DNA of 64,000 nucleotides from Actinomyces sp. oral taxon 414. GTDB taxonomy: Bacteria; Actinomycetota; Actinomycetes; Actinomycetales; Actinomycetaceae. Positions 1 to 7,742 of this stretch are shown piece after piece (the first letter of the stretch is position 1; each line of letters begins with the position of its first letter). The notes beneath the pieces were generated by a model. It saw only the letters and a list, made by a program, of their open reading frames with translations. It was not told where the DNA came from and searched no databases. Location: the NCBI RefSeq assembly GCF_001278845.1, contig NZ_CP012590.1, forward strand, positions 1,612,001 through 1,676,000. The letters run 5' to 3'. Made by a program: the position numbers and the translations under genes.

Positions 1-409
1 AGATGGCCCGCCCGCCGGTCACGGCGGGGACGAGCCCGCCGTCCGGGTCGACGCCGAAGACGAAGACGTCGTCGCGCAGGACGCCGTCGCCGTCGTCCGC
101 CGTCGCGGCCTGGGCCACGGCAGGGGCGCTGATCAGGGTCGCGGCGGTGGTGCCGCGGCTGCCGGCCAGCTCCCGGGCGGCGTCGACCTGCTCGTCGCTC
201 AGGCGCGAGGCGGGGATGCTCTCGTTGGAGGCGTCGGTGACGACAATGCTCCCGGCGCCCCACCCGTCGATCCCGGCGCGGTAGAGGTGTGCCAGGCCCA
301 TGGCCAGCGAGGCCAGGAAGAAGGCGAGGTAGGCGACCAGTGCGACGACCGAGACGATGAGTGCGAACCTGAGCGGTTCGTGGCGGATCTCGCGCAGCGC
401 GAGGAACAT
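1..409 (-). CDS. ABC transporter permease, FtsX/MacB-like (N-terminal part)
   Basis: The frame runs off the left edge, so only the first 136 codons are seen. The protein starts MFLALREIRHEP, has one strong hydrophobic segment at about residues 15-40 (rich in Val, Leu and Ala) and then an extracytoplasmic stretch with WGAGSIVVTDASNES. A short N-terminal amphipathic helix, one membrane span and a periplasmic-type (MacB_PCD) domain is the standard start of FtsX-family permeases of lipoprotein, peptide or antibiotic export systems. The ATG at 407-409 has an AGGGAG ribosome site 5 nt upstream. The matching ATPase would be outside the window. The substrate cannot be told. Confidence 0.75.
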   Translation of the reverse strand, partial: MFLALREIRHEPLRFALIVSVVALVAYLAFFLASLAMGLAHLYRAGIDGWGAGSIVVTDASNESIPASRLSDEQVDAARELAGSRGTTAATLISAPAVAQAATADDGDGVLRDDVFVFGVDPDGGLVPAVTGGRAI

Positions 410-568
410 CGGGCTCCCTGAGGTGTGGACGTGCGCGCCAGCCGGCGCGCACGGGCCAGCCTACACGGGCCGCCCGGGCCGGGACGGGGGCCGCGGGAGA
501 GATGCGTCGCGCTCCCCTAAAATGTCATAATGTCCCTTATCGGATGCATGTGTGTGCGGAGCGCAGCC

Positions 569-1126
569 TCAGGCCGGGCGCATGACCAGGCGCGCGACGA
601 TGGGCAGCGGGTCGTCCGCGAGCCTGCCGTAGATCAGGACGTCCTCGCGCCCGCCGTCCGGGGCGAGGAGCCGCTCGCGCAGCGTGCCCTCCTGGAGGAA
701 CCCGGCGGCCCGCGCGACGTTGCCGGCGTGGCGGTCGCCCGCCACGTGCTCCAGGTCCAGGCGGTCCAGGTCGAGGCCGTCCTCACTCAGGGCCCAGTCG
801 GCGATCGTGGCCACGGCGCGGCGGGTGAGCCCGCGACCGCGGTCGGGCTCGCCCATCCAGTACGTCACGGCGCCCGAGCGGTTGGACTCGTCGACGTCGA
901 TGGCGACCAGGCCGATGAGCGCGTCGTCGTCCCCCGCGATCGCCCAACCCCGATGCTCCGGACCACTGGAGAGCAGATTGACATAAGCACTCGCCGCCTC
1001 GAGATCCCTCACCTCGCCCTGGCGATCCATGCCCGGCGAGGTCTCGAAGACGCGCAGCACCGCCGCGGCGTCGTCGGCCCTCAGCGGGCGCAGGTGATGG
1101 GACTCGGGTGCTGCTTTGCGTGCCAT
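569..1126 (-). CDS. GNAT family N-acetyltransferase (RimJ/RimL type)
   Basis: A 185-residue cytoplasmic protein with the typical RimJ/RimL layout: an N-terminal LRPLRADDAAAVLRV strand-helix, a central YWMGEPDRGRGLTRRA segment carrying the acetyl-CoA pyrophosphate-binding Gly/Arg loop (R-G-R-G-L), and a C-terminal GNVARAAGFLQEGTLRE segment in which the Asn and the GF-x-E-G-T pattern are characteristic of the family. These enzymes move acetyl from acetyl-CoA to N-terminal amino groups or small amines; the substrate is not predictable here. It is a lone gene that ends 160 bp upstream of the permease on the same strand. The start is the ATG of MARKAAPESH. Confidence 0.85.
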   Translation of the reverse strand: MARKAAPESHHLRPLRADDAAAVLRVFETSPGMDRQGEVRDLEAASAYVNLLSSGPEHRGWAIAGDDDALIGLVAIDVDESNRSGAVTYWMGEPDRGRGLTRRAVATIADWALSEDGLDLDRLDLEHVAGDRHAGNVARAAGFLQEGTLRERLLAPDGGREDVLIYGRLADDPLPIVARLVMRPA

Positions 1127-1485
1127 GAGGGCGATTCAACCATCCTCCGCCCCGCTCGCGCACGCCGCATCCCGCCAGGATCACCCGCTGGACGTGCCGT
1201 ACCCCACTTCACCTGCGACATCACCCGGAGCCCCGGGCTCGGCCCGCCCCGAGCCCGTCAGCGTGATAGTCTCCACCTATCTTCTCCTGGCCAAACGCCG
1301 AGCCGGGCCTAACCGAATTCGCGCCCTTCTCCACGAGCACTGACCAAAATACCGAACATCACATCAAAAAACTCAGCCATGGCCTCCCGATTTCCAGTAG
1401 ACTCCCTACTGTTTCTCGAGCCCCGTCACCGCGGCTCGGAAGACGCCTTGCAGCAGAACCATTTGGAGTTCCCAGGAGGAGTGTC
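1127..1485. other. Intergenic region between divergent genes
   Basis: No convincing gene. GC is moderate and falls toward the zinc-ribbon gene. A small hairpin (GGGCTCGG at 1235-1242 pairing with CCGAGCCC at 1249-1256) is the only structure noted. It must hold promoters for the acetyltransferase (minus) and the zinc-ribbon gene (plus), but I could not pick a clear pair of boxes. Confidence 0.5.
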
Positions 1486-2829
1486 GTGCCGTCCGAAACA
1501 TGTTCCTTGTGTCATAGTGAGATTCCTGAGAACTCTAAGGTCTGCCCGAACTGCAAGGGCGACAGCGGGACGTCCCTGGAGACGATCGCTTGTGCGAGTG
1601 ACGCCGACCGACTTGTCGGGTCCGATGAGGACGCCTACTGGGAACTCGCTCGACACGATGAGGACTACCGAACCCTGTTCGGAGACGCGAAGCATATTCT
1701 AAACTTCCTGCCCGAACTCGGCGATATTGTCAACTCCGTTTTTCCTGAGACTGCCATGGTCGCCGACATCCCCTCCTTCCTTCAGAAAAAGATCGATGAA
1801 GGCGACCTTGCCTTCCAGGTCGATCGGTGCGGTAATGACATCGCGCATCTGGTGGACAGGAACAGGCGAGTGCGCCACGTTCTCAGACTTGATAAGAAGC
1901 GACTCACCCCGGAGATGTCGCAGGCATGGGACAACCTCCGCACCAGGGTGGTGCAGGTCGAGATTATAGGGGCCCTATATGACATCGACCACTCCATCGC
2001 AGAGATTAGGGATGGGCTCCAGGACGACCGCCTCGCCCTTGTGGACGATGCGTGGTCGCTCATCGAGCAGGCCCGCGCCGTCTTGGACGTCGAGTACCGG
2101 AATGACTTGCTGTGTCGGGCTCTGGACAAGGCCGCCGAAGGGCGCTCCCAACTTAGCCGGTCCATCGACCGCGACCTGAACGAACTTGCGAAACACCATG
2201 ATCGTGGAGGACTGCTTTTCCTGGTTGGTGACGTGATGAGTGCCATTCAATCACAAACCTCCTCGACCGAGAAGAACGCCGATCGTGCTGAAAGAATCGT
2301 TTGTGCCGTTGCGGCGATGGAGAGCGCGACCCGTGCAATCGCCATGGTGCACATGCTTCATGGTGAGCCCGATGCCGCCAAGACCGCACTCCTCCAGTTC
2401 GATGACATGCTCAGGAATCAGCGGAATCAGCGACTGGACAGCAGTGCGGGCATTACCGCGCTCAATTCCTTCGCCCGCGAGGATCAGAAACCGCGCTTCA
2501 CTCGTATCTTCTCGTCTCACACTAGATCGCTCGAGGTCTGCGGACTGAAGCCAAAGACCTACCTCATGCCGTCTCCCAGCGATGCTGACCCGAACCGGTC
2601 GAACGATGACAAGGATCACGCGGATGCCGGCGTCTCCTTGCCGACGTGCGGCGAGTGCGGCAGAGAGGTTGAAGTCGGCGCGACCCTGTGCGCCTACCAC
2701 AGGGGCAAGAAAAGAGAAAATAATGCGCTTCTCGGAGCAACTGCATTTGTCGTGATATCAGTCGTAAAGAAGGCTGCGCCGAAAGCCCCGAAGGCACTAT
2801 TAAAAATTGCCAGGCTGATCCCGCTGTGA
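1486..2829 (+). CDS. Hypothetical zinc-ribbon protein with C-terminal hydrophobic segment
   Basis: The 447-residue product is not recognised. It starts with a zinc ribbon (Cys6, Cys9, Cys20, Cys23 in CSLCH...CPNC) and has a second Cys cluster near residues 389-405 (CGEC...CAYH). Next comes a short hydrophobic stretch (ALLGATAFVVISVV, about 415-428) and a Lys-rich tail. The middle is charged and helical, so a membrane-tethered zinc-ribbon sensor or scaffold is possible, but that is inference. The GTG at 1486 has AGGAGG at 1474-1479. GC is clearly lower than in the chromosomal core genes and transposase fragments lie directly downstream, so recent acquisition is likely. It may belong to a defence or mobile module whose other parts are lost. 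Confidence 0.7.
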   Translation: MPSETCSLCHSEIPENSKVCPNCKGDSGTSLETIACASDADRLVGSDEDAYWELARHDEDYRTLFGDAKHILNFLPELGDIVNSVFPETAMVADIPSFLQKKIDEGDLAFQVDRCGNDIAHLVDRNRRVRHVLRLDKKRLTPEMSQAWDNLRTRVVQVEIIGALYDIDHSIAEIRDGLQDDRLALVDDAWSLIEQARAVLDVEYRNDLLCRALDKAAEGRSQLSRSIDRDLNELAKHHDRGGLLFLVGDVMSAIQSQTSSTEKNADRAERIVCAVAAMESATRAIAMVHMLHGEPDAAKTALLQFDDMLRNQRNQRLDSSAGITALNSFAREDQKPRFTRIFSSHTRSLEVCGLKPKTYLMPSPSDADPNRSNDDKDHADAGVSLPTCGECGREVEVGATLCAYHRGKKRENNALLGATAFVVISVVKKAAPKAPKALLKIARLIPL

Positions 2830-2860
2830 AGTTGATCAACCACATCAACTTCGCTCTCCT

Positions 2861-3229
2861 CTCCTGGTCCTGCCGGGCGGGCGCCTGGTGTGGGCCTCCG
2901 ACCTTTATCCGGGGTCCATGCACGACGTGGCCGCCCTGGACGCCTCCGGACTGATGGACGGGCTGGACCCCTCCGGGTGGATCGGCGACAAGGGCTATGT
3001 GGGAAGAGGGATGATCACGCCCCATAAGAAGCCCCCCAATGGCGAACTGAGCGAGGCGGCCAAGAAGGAGAACAGGAGCGTCAACAGGATCCGCCAGGTG
3101 GTCGAGCGCACCATCGCCCACATCAAGTCCTGGAGAATCCTCCACACGCCCTACCGCCGACCCCTGGAAACATTCGAGCAGACCATCACTGCGGCACTCG
3201 CACTATATTCCTTCACGACCACCCCCTGA
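2861..3229 (+). pseudogene. IS5-family (DDE_Tnp_4-like) transposase, 3' remnant
   Basis: Only the C-terminal part of a transposase remains: VWASDLYPGSMHDVAALD, then WIGDKGYVGRGMITPHKK and the VERTIAHIKSWRIL helix, ending in a normal stop (3227-3229). The SDxxPGSxHD and DKGY patterns are those of the IS5/IS1647-type DDE transposases, with the second Asp and the Arg/Glu helix visible. The 5' half and the left end are missing. Right after the stop comes GAATAACCTTCC (3228-3239), which also bounds the element at 6823-7357, so this is probably the element's right terminus. Its insertion seems to have removed the 5' part of the efflux gene that follows. Confidence 0.8.
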
Positions 3230-3471
3230 ATAACCTTCCTGTTCGTCTACGGCGTCCAGAGCGCCGCGGCACAGGGCATGGGCCGGCTCAACGCGTCACT
3301 CATATTCTCGGGATTGGCGATCATGGTCGTCTTCATCCGCCGGCAGGTGCGGCTCGAGACTCCGCTTCTCGACGTCGGCCTATTCAAGGGGCGCGTCTTC
3401 ACCGTGGCGATCCTGACCGGCCTCTTCTCGCTCCTCGTGTGGTCCGCGATCGCCTACCTGAGCATGACCTA
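3230..3471 (+). pseudogene. MFS drug-efflux transporter (DHA2/EmrB-QacA type), middle fragment
   Basis: An open frame without a start, reading FVYGVQSAAAQG, then FSGLAIMVVFIRRQV, RLETPLLDVGLFKGR and FTVAILTGLFSLL. This is the middle of a 14-TM MFS exporter: the R-x-x-x-PLLD-x-x-LF-x-R loop between helices is typical. It ends in the codons for Ser-Met-Thr-Tyr at the TA target of the IS630 element. The next residues of the protein (LQSVLGYT) lie across the element at 4748. The 5' half is absent, replaced by the IS5 remnant, so the gene cannot be functional. Confidence 0.85.
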
Positions 3472-4745
3472 TAGCGGGAATAAAACGAAATCCGCGTCCG
3501 GTGCTTCGTTTTGAGTTCGGGGTCGTGGCGGTTGGTCGGGTGTGGTTCCGATTGGATTCCGGGTGTCGTTCTCCTGTATGATTGCGGTTATGGAAGCGGT
3601 AGTGGTCGAGGAGCATGAGTGGTCGGCTCTTCAAGTGCACAAGGCGAAATCCCCGTATAAGCTGATGAGGCGCAAGTCGGAGGCGATTCTCATGCTGTCG
3701 GAGGGAGTCGGCGTCGATGTCGTGGCGCGGCTGGTGGAGCGCGCCACCAGGACGGTCATGGAGTGGGTGAGGGATTGGAGGAGGGATCGGTTGTCGTCCA
3801 TTTGCACCGGGCATGTCGGCAACAACAACGCCTCCAAGATCTCCCAGGAGCAGGAGAAGGAGATCCTGGAGGCGCTGTCGCGCCCCCCGTCGGAGCAGGG
3901 CATTGAGGCGGAGTTCTGGAATATTCACGATCTGGCGGGCTGGATGCACGAACGCTTCGGCATCGAGTACGCCTCCGAATCCTCCTACCGCTCTTTGCTC
4001 CACATGGCGGGGTTGTCCTTCCACCTGCCCGAGGAGGTGGACCAGCGCCGCGCCGACGAGACCCAGGTCGAGGCCCGCATGGCGAAGATCCACGCCAAGA
4101 TCGCCAAGATCAAGGGGAAGAAGCAGGACGGGCAGGACGGGCAGGAGGAGGACGAGGGGCAGCGGGGGAGTGAGAAGAATGAGTGCGAGAACGAGAAGAC
4201 GGACGATGCGGAGAAGGGGGATGAGGATGTCATCGTGGTGTCCGCGGACGAGGTGAGGATCGAGCACGAGGCCATTACTCGCAGGGCCTGGTGCAAGAAG
4301 GGCGCCAGGACCAGGATCAGGGTCGATCGGAAACGGCAGTCCCAGAGCTATATCGGATTCCTCCACGAGGCGGACGGGAGCGTGGACCTCATGCGACTGG
4401 ACTGGCAGAACACCTCCAACATCGTGAAGGCCCTGACCGATCTGACCCTGAAGTACCCGGACAAGACGATCGTCGTGGTGTGGGACAACGCCGGATGGCA
4501 CAAGTCGAAGAAACTGAGGGAGTACCTGGGGAAGGGCAATATCCTGGAGAGGATCCATCTCATCAACCTGCCGCCCTACAGCCCCAATAAGAACCCCATC
4601 GAACGCGTCTGGGGAGAAGGCAAGAGATCCATCAGCAACCGACAGTGCGCCCACTTCGAGGACACCCGCAACGCATTCGAGATCTTCATCAGGAGCAACA
4701 AATTCCCATACCGCCTCACAAAATGACTTTGTAAAATCGCCGCTA
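3472..4745 (+). mobile_element. IS630-family insertion sequence, complete
   Basis: A 1274-bp element flanked by TA dinucleotides (3470-3471 and 4746-4747), the target duplication used by IS630/Tc1-mariner elements. The ends are imperfect inverted repeats starting TAGCGG, with further matches over about 20 bp. Removing the element and one TA restores an uninterrupted efflux reading frame (Ser-Met-Thr-Tyr-Leu-Gln-Ser-Val), which proves both borders. It carries one transposase gene in the same direction as the broken host gene. Confidence 0.9.
3578..4726 (+). CDS. IS630-family transposase
   Basis: A DDE transposase of about 380 residues. The N-terminal part is a helix-turn-helix DNA-binding region (RRKSEAILMLSEGVGVDVVA). 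A very charged linker rich in Lys, Gln, Asp and Glu (about residues 180-215) separates it from the catalytic domain, which shows the first Asp in VVSADEVRIEHEA, the second in VVWDNAGWHKS and the Glu in LPPYSPNKNPIERVWG. That set is the IS630 signature. The frame is open from 3542, and ATGs at 3578 and 3590 are both possible starts; no strong ribosome site separates them. No frameshift is seen, so the element may still be active. Confidence 0.9.
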   Translation: MIAVMEAVVVEEHEWSALQVHKAKSPYKLMRRKSEAILMLSEGVGVDVVARLVERATRTVMEWVRDWRRDRLSSICTGHVGNNNASKISQEQEKEILEALSRPPSEQGIEAEFWNIHDLAGWMHERFGIEYASESSYRSLLHMAGLSFHLPEEVDQRRADETQVEARMAKIHAKIAKIKGKKQDGQDGQEEDEGQRGSEKNECENEKTDDAEKGDEDVIVVSADEVRIEHEAITRRAWCKKGARTRIRVDRKRQSQSYIGFLHEADGSVDLMRLDWQNTSNIVKALTDLTLKYPDKTIVVVWDNAGWHKSKKLREYLGKGNILERIHLINLPPYSPNKNPIERVWGEGKRSISNRQCAHFEDTRNAFEIFIRSNKFPYRLTK

Positions 4746-5333
4746 TACCTCCAATCGGTCCTCGGATACACCGTGCTGCATGCCGCGCTGCTCGCCGTCC
4801 CCGGCGCCGTCGTCCTGACCCTGTCCTGCGTGCTCACCCCGGTGCTCGTCGAACGCACGGGGGCGCGGGCGGCCCTGATCCTGTGCCATTTCTCCGTGGC
4901 CGCCGGGATGCTGCCGCTGATCCTGACCGACGAGACCACGGGGCCGATGCTTTACGTGGCGTCGACCATGATCACCGGCGTTGGATTCGGCATTTCTTTC
5001 AGCCTGGTCGCCGACACCGCCGTGAGGGCGGTCCCCGAATCGCGCGCCGGGGCGGCGGGCGCCATCGCCGAGACCAGCAACGAGGTCGGCAACGCCCTGG
5101 GCATCGCGCTGCTCGGATCGCTCATGACCGTGGTGTTCCGCGCCTCCTACCCCGGACCGGAAACCGGAATCGGGGAGGTCATCGACGGCCCCGGTATCGG
5201 GTTGACGGCCTTTGAATCGGCCCGGTCCGCGTTCCTCAACGGCTTCCACGTCGTCGCCGCCGCCGCGCTCATCTGCATCGCCCTGGGAGTCCTCGCCGCC
5301 CGCTGGATACCCCGCCGGGCGCCCGGCCTTTAA
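4746..5333 (+). pseudogene. MFS drug-efflux transporter, 3' fragment
   Basis: Continues the efflux protein across the insertion: YLQSVLGYTVLHAALLAVPG, then LVERTGARAALILCHFSVAA, MITGVGFGISFSLVADTAV and AGAAGAIAETSNEVGNALGI, ending in the last membrane span and RRAPGL. The YLQ-x-VLG-x-(S/T)-x-x-xAG-type and G-x-x-x-A-x-x-x-Q/E-x-G-x-x-LG motifs are those of DHA2 exporters. The stop TAA (5331-5333) overlaps the probable -10 box of the next gene. No internal start with a ribosome site is obvious, so translation is not expected. Confidence 0.88.
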
Positions 5334-5336
5334 GAT
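5331..5336 (+). promoter_or_regulatory. -10 box, leaderless type
   Basis: TAAGAT ends 6 nt before the GTG at 5343. This TANNNT-to-start spacing recurs before many genes in the window and fits transcription starting at the start codon itself. Confidence 0.45.
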
Positions 5337-5342
5337 GACGGC

Positions 5343-5870
5343 GTGTACGAACTCGTCGCCCCCGCCGCCCGCTACCGGGACTCCTTCCTCCGCGCCGTCG
5401 CCGAGGGCGGTGAGGGGATCCTCACCGGACGCTGGTGCGAGCGCGGGGACCAGCTCTCCTCCCCCGGGGTGCTCGAGGAGCTGCTCGCCCAGCTCGAGGC
5501 CGAAGAGCACGACCCGCCGCCGGGGTGGGTGCCCGCGCTGCACCGCTGGATCGTGGACGGCCCGGACTACCTCGGGCGGATCACCCTGCGCGCCGGCCTG
5601 ACTCCCCCGCTGGAGCAGGCCATCGGGCAGATCGGCTACGCGGTGCGCCCCAGCGCGCGGGGGCGGGGCGTGGCCACCTGGGCGCTCGGCACCATGCTCG
5701 GCGTCGCCGCCGGACGCGGCATGGATCGCATCCTGATCACCTGCGACGACGACAATTCCATCTCCGCCGCCGTCATCGAGCACCACGGCGGGGTCCTGGA
5801 GGACCGCCGCCGGCTGCCCGGCGGGCCGCTACGCCGCCGCTACTGGATCGACCTGCGCCCGAGCGCCTGA
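5343..5870 (+). CDS. GNAT family N-acetyltransferase
   Basis: A 175-residue GNAT protein of the predicted-acetyltransferase (COG3981-like) group. The acetyl-CoA loop is in IGYAVRPSARGRGVATWALG (R-G-x-G-V-A). Downstream are ILITCDDDNSISAAVIEH, with Asn and Ser positions of the family, and HGGVLEDRR, followed by a final RRRYWIDL strand that is typical of the group. The GTG start gives MYELVAPAARYRDSF, a normal family N terminus. It follows the broken efflux gene by 9 bp but probably has its own leaderless promoter. The substrate is unknown. Confidence 0.85.
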   Translation: MYELVAPAARYRDSFLRAVAEGGEGILTGRWCERGDQLSSPGVLEELLAQLEAEEHDPPPGWVPALHRWIVDGPDYLGRITLRAGLTPPLEQAIGQIGYAVRPSARGRGVATWALGTMLGVAAGRGMDRILITCDDDNSISAAVIEHHGGVLEDRRRLPGGPLRRRYWIDLRPSA

Positions 5871-5884
5871 GCACGAAGAGCGCG

Positions 5885-5890
5885 TAGGGT
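5885..5890 (+). promoter_or_regulatory. -10 box, leaderless type
   Basis: TAGGGT ends 7 nt before the GTG at 5898. Confidence 0.45.
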
Positions 5891-5897
5891 CGTCGAT

Positions 5898-6518
5898 GTG
5901 GCTGGAGTTGATGCGCGCACGGTCTCGGTGATCCTCTTCGACGGGTTCGAACTGCTCGACGTCTTCGGACCCGTCGAGATGCTCCATCTGGCTCCGGGCG
6001 TCACCATCGACTACGCGGGCCCCACCGCGGGGCCGGTGGCGAGCTCGCAGGGCTGCCGGGTCGTGGCGGGGTGCGGATACGAGGATCTGGTCGAACCGGA
6101 TATCGTCCTCGTGCCCGGAGGCGGCGGCACGCGCAGGCTGGTCGACGACGTGCGGTTCCTCGGCCGGCTCGCGGAGATCGGGCGCCGGGCCCGCCTCGTC
6201 GTCTCCGTGTGCACCGGCTCGGCGCTGCTCGCGGCAGCCGGCCTGCTCGACGGCCGCCGGGCGACGAGCAACAAGCGCTCCTTCGCGTGGGCCAGCGGGT
6301 TCGGCTCCTCGGTGACGTGGGAGCCCCGGGCCCGATGGGTTCACGACGGCGACCGGTGGACCTCCTCGGGCGTGGCCGCGGGCATGGACATGACGGCGGC
6401 GCTCATCGGCGAGCTCTACGGCGCCGCACAGATGTGCGCGATCGCGGAGCGGATCGAGTACGAGCCCCGCACCGACCCCGCCCGGGACCCCTTCACCCGA
6501 CTTCACGGTCCGCAGTGA
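5898..6518 (+). CDS. DJ-1/PfpI family protein (GATase1-like)
   Basis: A 206-residue class I glutamine-amidotransferase-like protein. The start (VSVILFDGFELLDVFGPVEM) is the standard opening of the AraC-GATase/DJ-1-PfpI branch. The nucleophile elbow is VSVCTGSALLAAAGLLDGRRAT with Cys in the GC/VCTGS position, and the end (SGVAAGMDMTAALI) matches the conserved S-x-G-x-x-A-x-x-D. Members act as glyoxalase III, isonitrile hydratase-like or chaperone-like enzymes. Without the AraC DNA-binding domain this is a stand-alone enzyme of unknown substrate. The GTG start is supported by the -10 box 7 nt upstream. Confidence 0.85.
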   Translation: MAGVDARTVSVILFDGFELLDVFGPVEMLHLAPGVTIDYAGPTAGPVASSQGCRVVAGCGYEDLVEPDIVLVPGGGGTRRLVDDVRFLGRLAEIGRRARLVVSVCTGSALLAAAGLLDGRRATSNKRSFAWASGFGSSVTWEPRARWVHDGDRWTSSGVAAGMDMTAALIGELYGAAQMCAIAERIEYEPRTDPARDPFTRLHGPQ

Positions 6519-6700
6519 GGCCGCCGGGCGCCGATACCGAAGCGCGTGCGCCACGGGCGCGTCGTCGGAGTAGAGGAAGAGCCCGCGCTCCCCCGGCTCC
6601 GGCAGGGGCTCGGAGCCCGCCTCGAACTCGGCCCGCAGGCCGTGGTCGTGCGCATGGCGCCCAGGAGATAAGTTTCTCCGACTTCACCGGCCAGGTCGAG

Positions 6701-6808
6701 TGCTACGCTCCTTCTCGTCTACTGCGTCGCTTCACCCTTTACTACGCTCCTTTTTCTCGTACAGTGGAGGGTGAAGAGGCGTAGCAGACGGAAAAGGGCG
6801 TAGTAGCC
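6701..6808. repeat. Palindromic iteron repeat, copy 1 (TACGC family)
   Basis: Three CTACGC-like units on the left (about 6702, 6722 and 6741) and inverted GCGTAG units on the right (about 6779 and 6798) lie roughly 18-20 bp apart around a core CTCCTTTTTCTCGTACAG. A second copy in the opposite orientation lies at 44300-44410 and shares the core plus the adjacent GGGTGAAG segment. No protein gene explains the conservation. Confidence 0.7.
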
Positions 6809-6822
6809 GCGGGCGGGGACCG

Positions 6823-7357
6823 GGAAGGTTATTCTGGGTGTGTCTGAGTGGGGCGTATGGGGCTTGTGGGGCGGGGTGTGTCCGAATCTGTTGCACGGGC
6901 GCTCCGCGGCGAGGTCGGGGGCGAGCGGGGCCCAGGGCCCGGACCCGATTCTGGCGCCCTGGGAGGATCGTTCGGGCCCCCGCCCCGGGTGTGTCTGTCG
7001 GTTTCCGCATGATTGCGCGGTTCTGACGGTCTCGCAGTCGGGTGCGCCCCGGAACGATCCTCCCGGGGTGTCATGTTCGGCCCCGGGAGGGGCGGCGAGA
7101 AGCGGAACCTGAGACAGATGGGGTGCGCGGGTGGCGTGGGATCAGTTGGACCCGGTCCGGACCCGGTCCGTGTCCAAATCTGCCACAAAGGCCCGGATCG
7201 AGTCGGGGCGCGCAAGAAGAATCGTTGATATTCCGCGGTTTCCTCCGCGACCTATCCCAGCCCGGGGCGCCTTTGTGGCAGATTTGGACACGACCCCCGC
7301 CCCGGACCGCCCCAAGAGCCCCACCAGTCCCACTCGGACGCCCCAGAATAACCTTCC
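6823..7357. mobile_element. MITE-like non-autonomous element (IS5-type ends)
   Basis: A 535-bp segment bounded by GGAAGGTTATTCTGGG (6823-6838) and its inverted copy ending GAATAACCTTCC (7346-7357), with further terminal similarity (GAGTGGG and CCCACTC). The same dodecamer follows the stop of the IS5 transposase remnant at 3228-3239. No transposase gene is inside. It contains a 13-bp inverted pair (GGGAGGATCGTTC at 6961-6973 and its complement at 7052-7064) and the longer hairpin at 7172-7289. I could not identify a target duplication. Confidence 0.55.
7172..7289. repeat. Long inverted repeat, copy 1 (GTCCAAA family)
   Basis: Arms of 21 bp, at 7172-7192 (starting GTCCAAATCTGCC) and 7269-7289, are perfect inverted copies. 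The 76-bp centre contains GTTGATATTCCGCG. A second copy with nearly the same arms, the same central motif and similar flank (CCCCCGCCC, then CCCAAGAGCCCCAC) lies at 22646-22763. Confidence 0.75.
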
Positions 7358-7409
7358 TGGATGACCATTACCACGCCGCGATAGTTGTATCACCGAAGAG
7401 AAGAGACAC

Positions 7410-7742
7410 ATGATCGACGCCAAGCCGACACTGGTGAGCATCTTCCTCGAGTTCGCCGACGAGGTGGACGCCGACCACCTGGACGACGCGAGTGTTGAGC
7501 CGTTCCTCATCGGAGCGATATCGGCCGTCGATCCCGAGGACTACCCCGAGCGGGTGACCGACCCCTTCGGCGAGTGCTATTACGAAAGAGGGGACGACGA
7601 CAACACGGTTGAGGCTGTTTCCGCCGTCGCCTTCGCCCGGGGTGTTGACGCCAGGATCTTGGACCGGTTCAACAGTGCACGTCTCGGCGAACAAGGGGGC
7701 CGGCTCCGCACCCACCCCTCCCGCGGCGACATCGCCGCCTAG
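7410..7742 (+). CDS. Small acidic hypothetical protein
   Basis: A 110-residue, strongly acidic soluble protein (MIDAKPTLVSIFLEFADEV, then DADHLDDASVEPFLI) that I do not recognise. Codon use is coding-like, with frequent GAC and GAG and GC in third positions over the first 90 codons. The last 20 codons run into repeat-like DNA, so the C terminus may have been remodelled. The ribosome site is weak (GAAGAG about 10 nt before the ATG). It stands alone between two repeat clusters. Small acidic proteins in such places are often immunity proteins or antitoxins, but no partner is visible. Confidence 0.5.
   Translation: MIDAKPTLVSIFLEFADEVDADHLDDASVEPFLIGAISAVDPEDYPERVTDPFGECYYERGDDDNTVEAVSAVAFARGVDARILDRFNSARLGEQGGRLRTHPSRGDIAA

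Larger units (their letters stand above)
6519..7409. other. Gene-free region rich in inverted repeats
   Basis: No gene I can defend in 890 bp. It holds the TACGC-iteron palindrome (6701-6808) and a MITE-like element (6823-7357) with further hairpins inside. On the minus strand at about 6670-6500 a short coding-like frame (RAEFEAGSEPLPEPGERG, then LFLYSDDAPVAHALRYRRP) has no start and could be a decayed gene. Confidence 0.6.

Noticed and set aside
3..284. Plus-strand 93-residue frame at the left edge
   Set aside because: It is antisense to the ABC permease, whose ribosome site, start and membrane segment are clear on the minus strand.
6500..6680. Minus-strand frame reading LFLYSDDAPVAHALRYRRP
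   Set aside because: It is protein-like over about 50 codons but has no start, ribosome site or recognised family, and is cut by repeats; too weak to list as a gene.
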